From assembly GCA_046154545.1 (NCBI GenBank), contig JBJXGC010000216.1, positions 1 to 14,714 on the forward strand: 14,714 bases of DNA, given 5' to 3'. Below are positions 13,213 to 14,714 of the stretch, piece by piece. Under the pieces are notes generated by a model that was not told where the DNA came from, made no database searches, and worked only from the letters and a program-made list of their open reading frames with translations. The DNA comes from JBJXGC01 sp046154545 (GTDB lineage Bacteria > Chloroflexota > Dehalococcoidia > Tepidiformales > Tepidiformaceae). How positions within the stretch are numbered: position 1 is the stretch's first letter; each line of letters opens with the position of its first letter. A program made the translations under genes and the position numbers.

Positions 13213-13488
13213 CTAAAGACGGTTCGCGGCGTACGCGACGGTTAGGATTTCGACACCCGAGGGCACCACGCGGTAGATCACGCGATACGGGAGCGCGAGG
13301 ATCTCCCGGATCTGCTCGTACCCGAGCTCTTCTACCTTGCGGCCCATCATGGGGAACCGTTCGATCTGTTTGACCTGGCCGCTGATGCGTTCCAGTGCTC
13401 TCCCCGCGAATCGCGGCGAGGTTTCGGCGAGCGAGTCAAAAATGGTCTGGAGGTCGGCAAGCGCTTCATCGGTCCAGGAGATGGCCAC
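13213..13488 (-). CDS. ParE/RelE-superfamily toxin
   Basis: The 91-residue protein has the ParE pattern. It opens with I-S-W-T-D-E-A-L-A-D-L-Q-T-I, continues with a helical middle and R-F-P-M-M-G-R-K-V, and then has R-E-I-L-A-L-P-Y-R-V-I-Y-R-V. It closes with V-E-I-L-T-V-A-Y-A-A-N-R-L, where the family often has V-x-H-x-x-R-x-L. ParE members poison DNA gyrase while RelE members cleave mRNA on the ribosome; sequence alone favours ParE but does not prove the target. It starts with GTG at 13488, one base after the antitoxin stop, with no good ribosome binding site, so translation should depend on the antitoxin frame. It probably acts in the cytoplasm and is neutralised by the product of 13490-13684. 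Confidence 0.85.
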   Translation of the reverse strand: MAISWTDEALADLQTIFDSLAETSPRFAGRALERISGQVKQIERFPMMGRKVEELGYEQIREILALPYRVIYRVVPSGVEILTVAYAANRL

Positions 13489-13489
13489 G

Positions 13490-13684
13490 TCAGGCGAGAC
13501 CGAATCGCCGTCTCACATCTTCGTGCGGAGTCAGTCGGCCGGCCTCCGCGTCGGCCAGCCCGGCCTCGATCTTCAGCCGGAGGTAGATGGCGTACATCAG
13601 GTCGTCCCAGGTCGCATCGTCGTCAAGGTTATCGACAAGGCGGTGGGCTTCGTCCTTCAGTCTTGTCGCTTCCACACTGGTCAT
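13490..13684 (-). CDS. Antitoxin partner of the ParE-type toxin
   Basis: The 64-residue protein has the features of ParE/RelE-associated antitoxins. The middle W-D-D-L-M-Y-A-I-Y-L-R-L-K-I-E-A-G-L-A-D is amphipathic. The ending E-A-G-R-L-T-P-H-E-D-V-R-R-R-F-G is the tail often seen next to ParE toxins. It should bind and block the toxin; autoregulation of the promoter is usual for such modules but no DNA-binding fold is plain here. It lies directly before the toxin with one base between. The ATG at 13684 has no Shine-Dalgarno; a -10-like TAAGAT lies nine bases upstream. The module occupies the space between efp and xseA. Confidence 0.82.
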   Translation of the reverse strand: MTSVEATRLKDEAHRLVDNLDDDATWDDLMYAIYLRLKIEAGLADAEAGRLTPHEDVRRRFGLA

Positions 13685-13693
13685 TGCGGCTCA

Positions 13694-13699
13694 ATCTTA
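13694..13699 (-). promoter_or_regulatory. Possible -10 box of the antitoxin gene
   Basis: TAAGAT on the minus strand ends nine bases before the antitoxin ATG. It matches the TAnnnT pattern of the TATACT boxes in this window, but more weakly. No -35 was found. Confidence 0.3.
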
Positions 13700-13754
13700 G
13701 CTCATGCTTGGAGTCGCCGTCTCCCGGACTACGCCGGTTGGACTGAGTCGCTCC

Positions 13755-14315
13755 TCAGCTCACGCGCTCGATGTAGGAGCCTGAGTCGGTGTTGATCTTG
13801 ATCTTCTGGCCTTCTTCGACGAAGAGCGGGACGTTCACCACGAGGCCCGTCTCCATGGTCGCGGGCTTGGTGCCGCCGGTGGCGGTGTCGCCCTTGAAGC
13901 CGGGGTCGGTCGTCGAGACGACGAGTTCGACCGAGGAGGGGAGTTCGACGCCGATCACTTCGTCGCCATACATGACGAGCTGGCAGGTGTCGTTCTCCTT
14001 GAGATAGAGGGAGGCATCGCCGACCTTCTCCTTCGCGACCGGGAACTGCTCGTAGTTCTCCGTGTTCATGAAGTAGTAGAACTGGTCGTCGCCGTAGAGG
14101 TACTGCATCTCGCGGGTTTCGACGCGGGCGCGGGGCCACTTCGTGCCGGCCTGGAAGGTCTGTTCGAAGATGGCGCCACTGCGGGCGTCGCGGAACTTGA
14201 TGCGCACCTGGGCGGAACCGCGGCCAGTCTTGATGTGGTTGTATTCGAGGATGCTCATGAGCTTGCCATCGAGTTCGATGGTCGCGCCCTTCTTCAGTTC
14301 GCCGGTTGAGATCAC
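13755..14315 (-). CDS. efp: Translation elongation factor P
   Basis: EF-P enters the ribosomal E site and rescues stalling at polyproline stretches. The 186 residues have the normal three-domain length. The N-terminal KOW-like domain carries the loop H-I-K-T-G-R32-G-S-A-Q. The middle OB domain has Y-L-Y-G-D-D-Q-F-Y-Y-F-M-N and the last has G-D-T-A-T-G-G-T-K-P-A-T-M-E-T-G and V-P-L-F-V-E-E-G. The tip residue is Arg32, as in Thermus EF-P and the EarP-dependent group, rather than the lysine modified in E. coli. The start is GTG at 14315, supported by GGAG (14324-14327) eight bases upstream. Only three bases separate it from the stop of the peptidase gene, so the two are one operon. Confidence 0.97.
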   Translation of the reverse strand: MISTGELKKGATIELDGKLMSILEYNHIKTGRGSAQVRIKFRDARSGAIFEQTFQAGTKWPRARVETREMQYLYGDDQFYYFMNTENYEQFPVAKEKVGDASLYLKENDTCQLVMYGDEVIGVELPSSVELVVSTTDPGFKGDTATGGTKPATMETGLVVNVPLFVEEGQKIKINTDSGSYIERVS

Positions 14316-14318
14316 GTC

Positions 14319-14714
14319 CTACACTCCAGTGGGGGCGAGTTTACGCGCGTGGCTGAGCACGCGGGCCTTGCCGTTTTCCAGTAGCACCACGTCTTCGATG
14401 CGGACGCCGCCGAGCCCGGGGACGTAGATGCCGGGCTCAATGGTAAACACCATTCCCTCTTCCAAGGTATCTTCGCTCGTTTTGCCGAGGTAGGGCGTCT
14501 CGTGGACTTCGAGGCCGACACCGTGGCCGAGGCCATGGCCGAAGTGCTCTTCGTGGCCGGCGGCGGTGATGACGTCGTGGGCGAGGGCGTGGGCGGCCTC
14601 GCCCGACATGCCCGCTTCGACGCCGGCGATGGCGGCGCCCTGGGCCTCGGCGACAACCTCGTAGATGATGCGCAGCTCGGGGCTGAGCTGGCCGAGGACG
14701 GTGGTGCGGGTGAG
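14319..14714 (-). CDS. Xaa-Pro aminopeptidase/dipeptidase (M24), C-terminal part
   Basis: The frame runs off the window edge at 14714, so only the last 131 residues are seen. They form the metal-binding half of a pita-bread M24 peptidase. Visible parts are I-Y-E-V-V-A-E-A-Q, then H-F-G-H-G-L-G-H-G-V-G-L-E-V-H-E with metal and substrate histidines. Next come G-M-V-F-T-I-E-P-G-I-Y with a metal Glu and V-R-I-E-D-V-V-L with the final Glu ligand. M24 aminopeptidase P or prolidase would remove residues next to proline. Its position just upstream of efp matches the pepQ/pepP-efp gene pair of many bacteria. Whether it is PepP or PepQ cannot be decided without the N-terminal domain. Confidence 0.93.
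   Translation of the reverse strand, partial: LTRTTVLGQLSPELRIIYEVVAEAQGAAIAGVEAGMSGEAAHALAHDVITAAGHEEHFGHGLGHGVGLEVHETPYLGKTSEDTLEEGMVFTIEPGIYVPGLGGVRIEDVVLLENGKARVLSHARKLAPTGV

Noticed and set aside
13743..13758. Terminator hairpin at the end of efp
   Set aside because: CTGAG/CTCAG gives only five pairs, overlaps the stop codon and has no T-run.

Overview
The window looks like a piece of a GC-rich bacterial chromosome, most probably Chloroflexota (Dehalococcoidia/Tepidiforma-like) or a neighbouring deep lineage. This is inferred from high GC, a Thermus-like EF-P with Arg32, a cyclase-ATPase giant protein, SHOCT and CDGSH proteins, and start regions in which a TATACT box sits directly against the start codon. 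No rRNA, tRNA, CRISPR, transposase or phage gene was recognised.

Layout. Positions 1-1110 hold two tandem alpha/beta hydrolases of the HSL type on the + strand, the first cut by the window edge. Positions 1141-5213 hold a divergent pair: a SHOCT-domain protein (-) and a 1075-residue class III cyclase/AAA ATPase/helical-repeat protein (+). Between them lies a CRP/FNR-like palindrome, TGTGA-N6-TCACG. Positions 5214-6171 hold two unrecognised small genes (+), the first with its own promoter and strong ribosome binding site. Positions 6168-8425 (-) hold the trehalose pathway pair otsA-otsB with overlapping ends. Positions 8496-9471 (-) hold a nuclease-fold-like protein and a zinc-ribbon membrane protein. 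Positions 9517-9803 hold a tandem extragenic repeat. Positions 9883-10560 (+) hold a double-CDGSH iron-sulfur protein, followed by an elaborate stem-loop and about 300 bases without a recognisable gene. Positions 10915-13158 (-) hold xseA-xseB plus a PurN-like formyltransferase as a tightly coupled operon. Positions 13213-13684 (-) hold a ParE-type toxin and its antitoxin. Positions 13755-14714 (-) hold efp and the C-terminal part of an M24 Xaa-Pro peptidase, with three bases between them.

How the genes work together. OtsA and OtsB make trehalose from UDP/ADP-glucose and glucose-6-phosphate. XseA and XseB form exonuclease VII. The peptidase-efp...xseA-xseB order recalls the conserved Gram-positive cluster pepQ-efp-accBC-nusB-folD-xseAB; here the middle genes are absent and a toxin-antitoxin pair sits in the gap. 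The points most worth a second look are the TATACT boxes that predict leaderless mRNAs for three minus-strand genes, the CRP-like site beside a cyclase whose transition-state Asn is replaced by Val, the 127/130-base tandem repeat, and the unrecognised gene pair 5278-6171.
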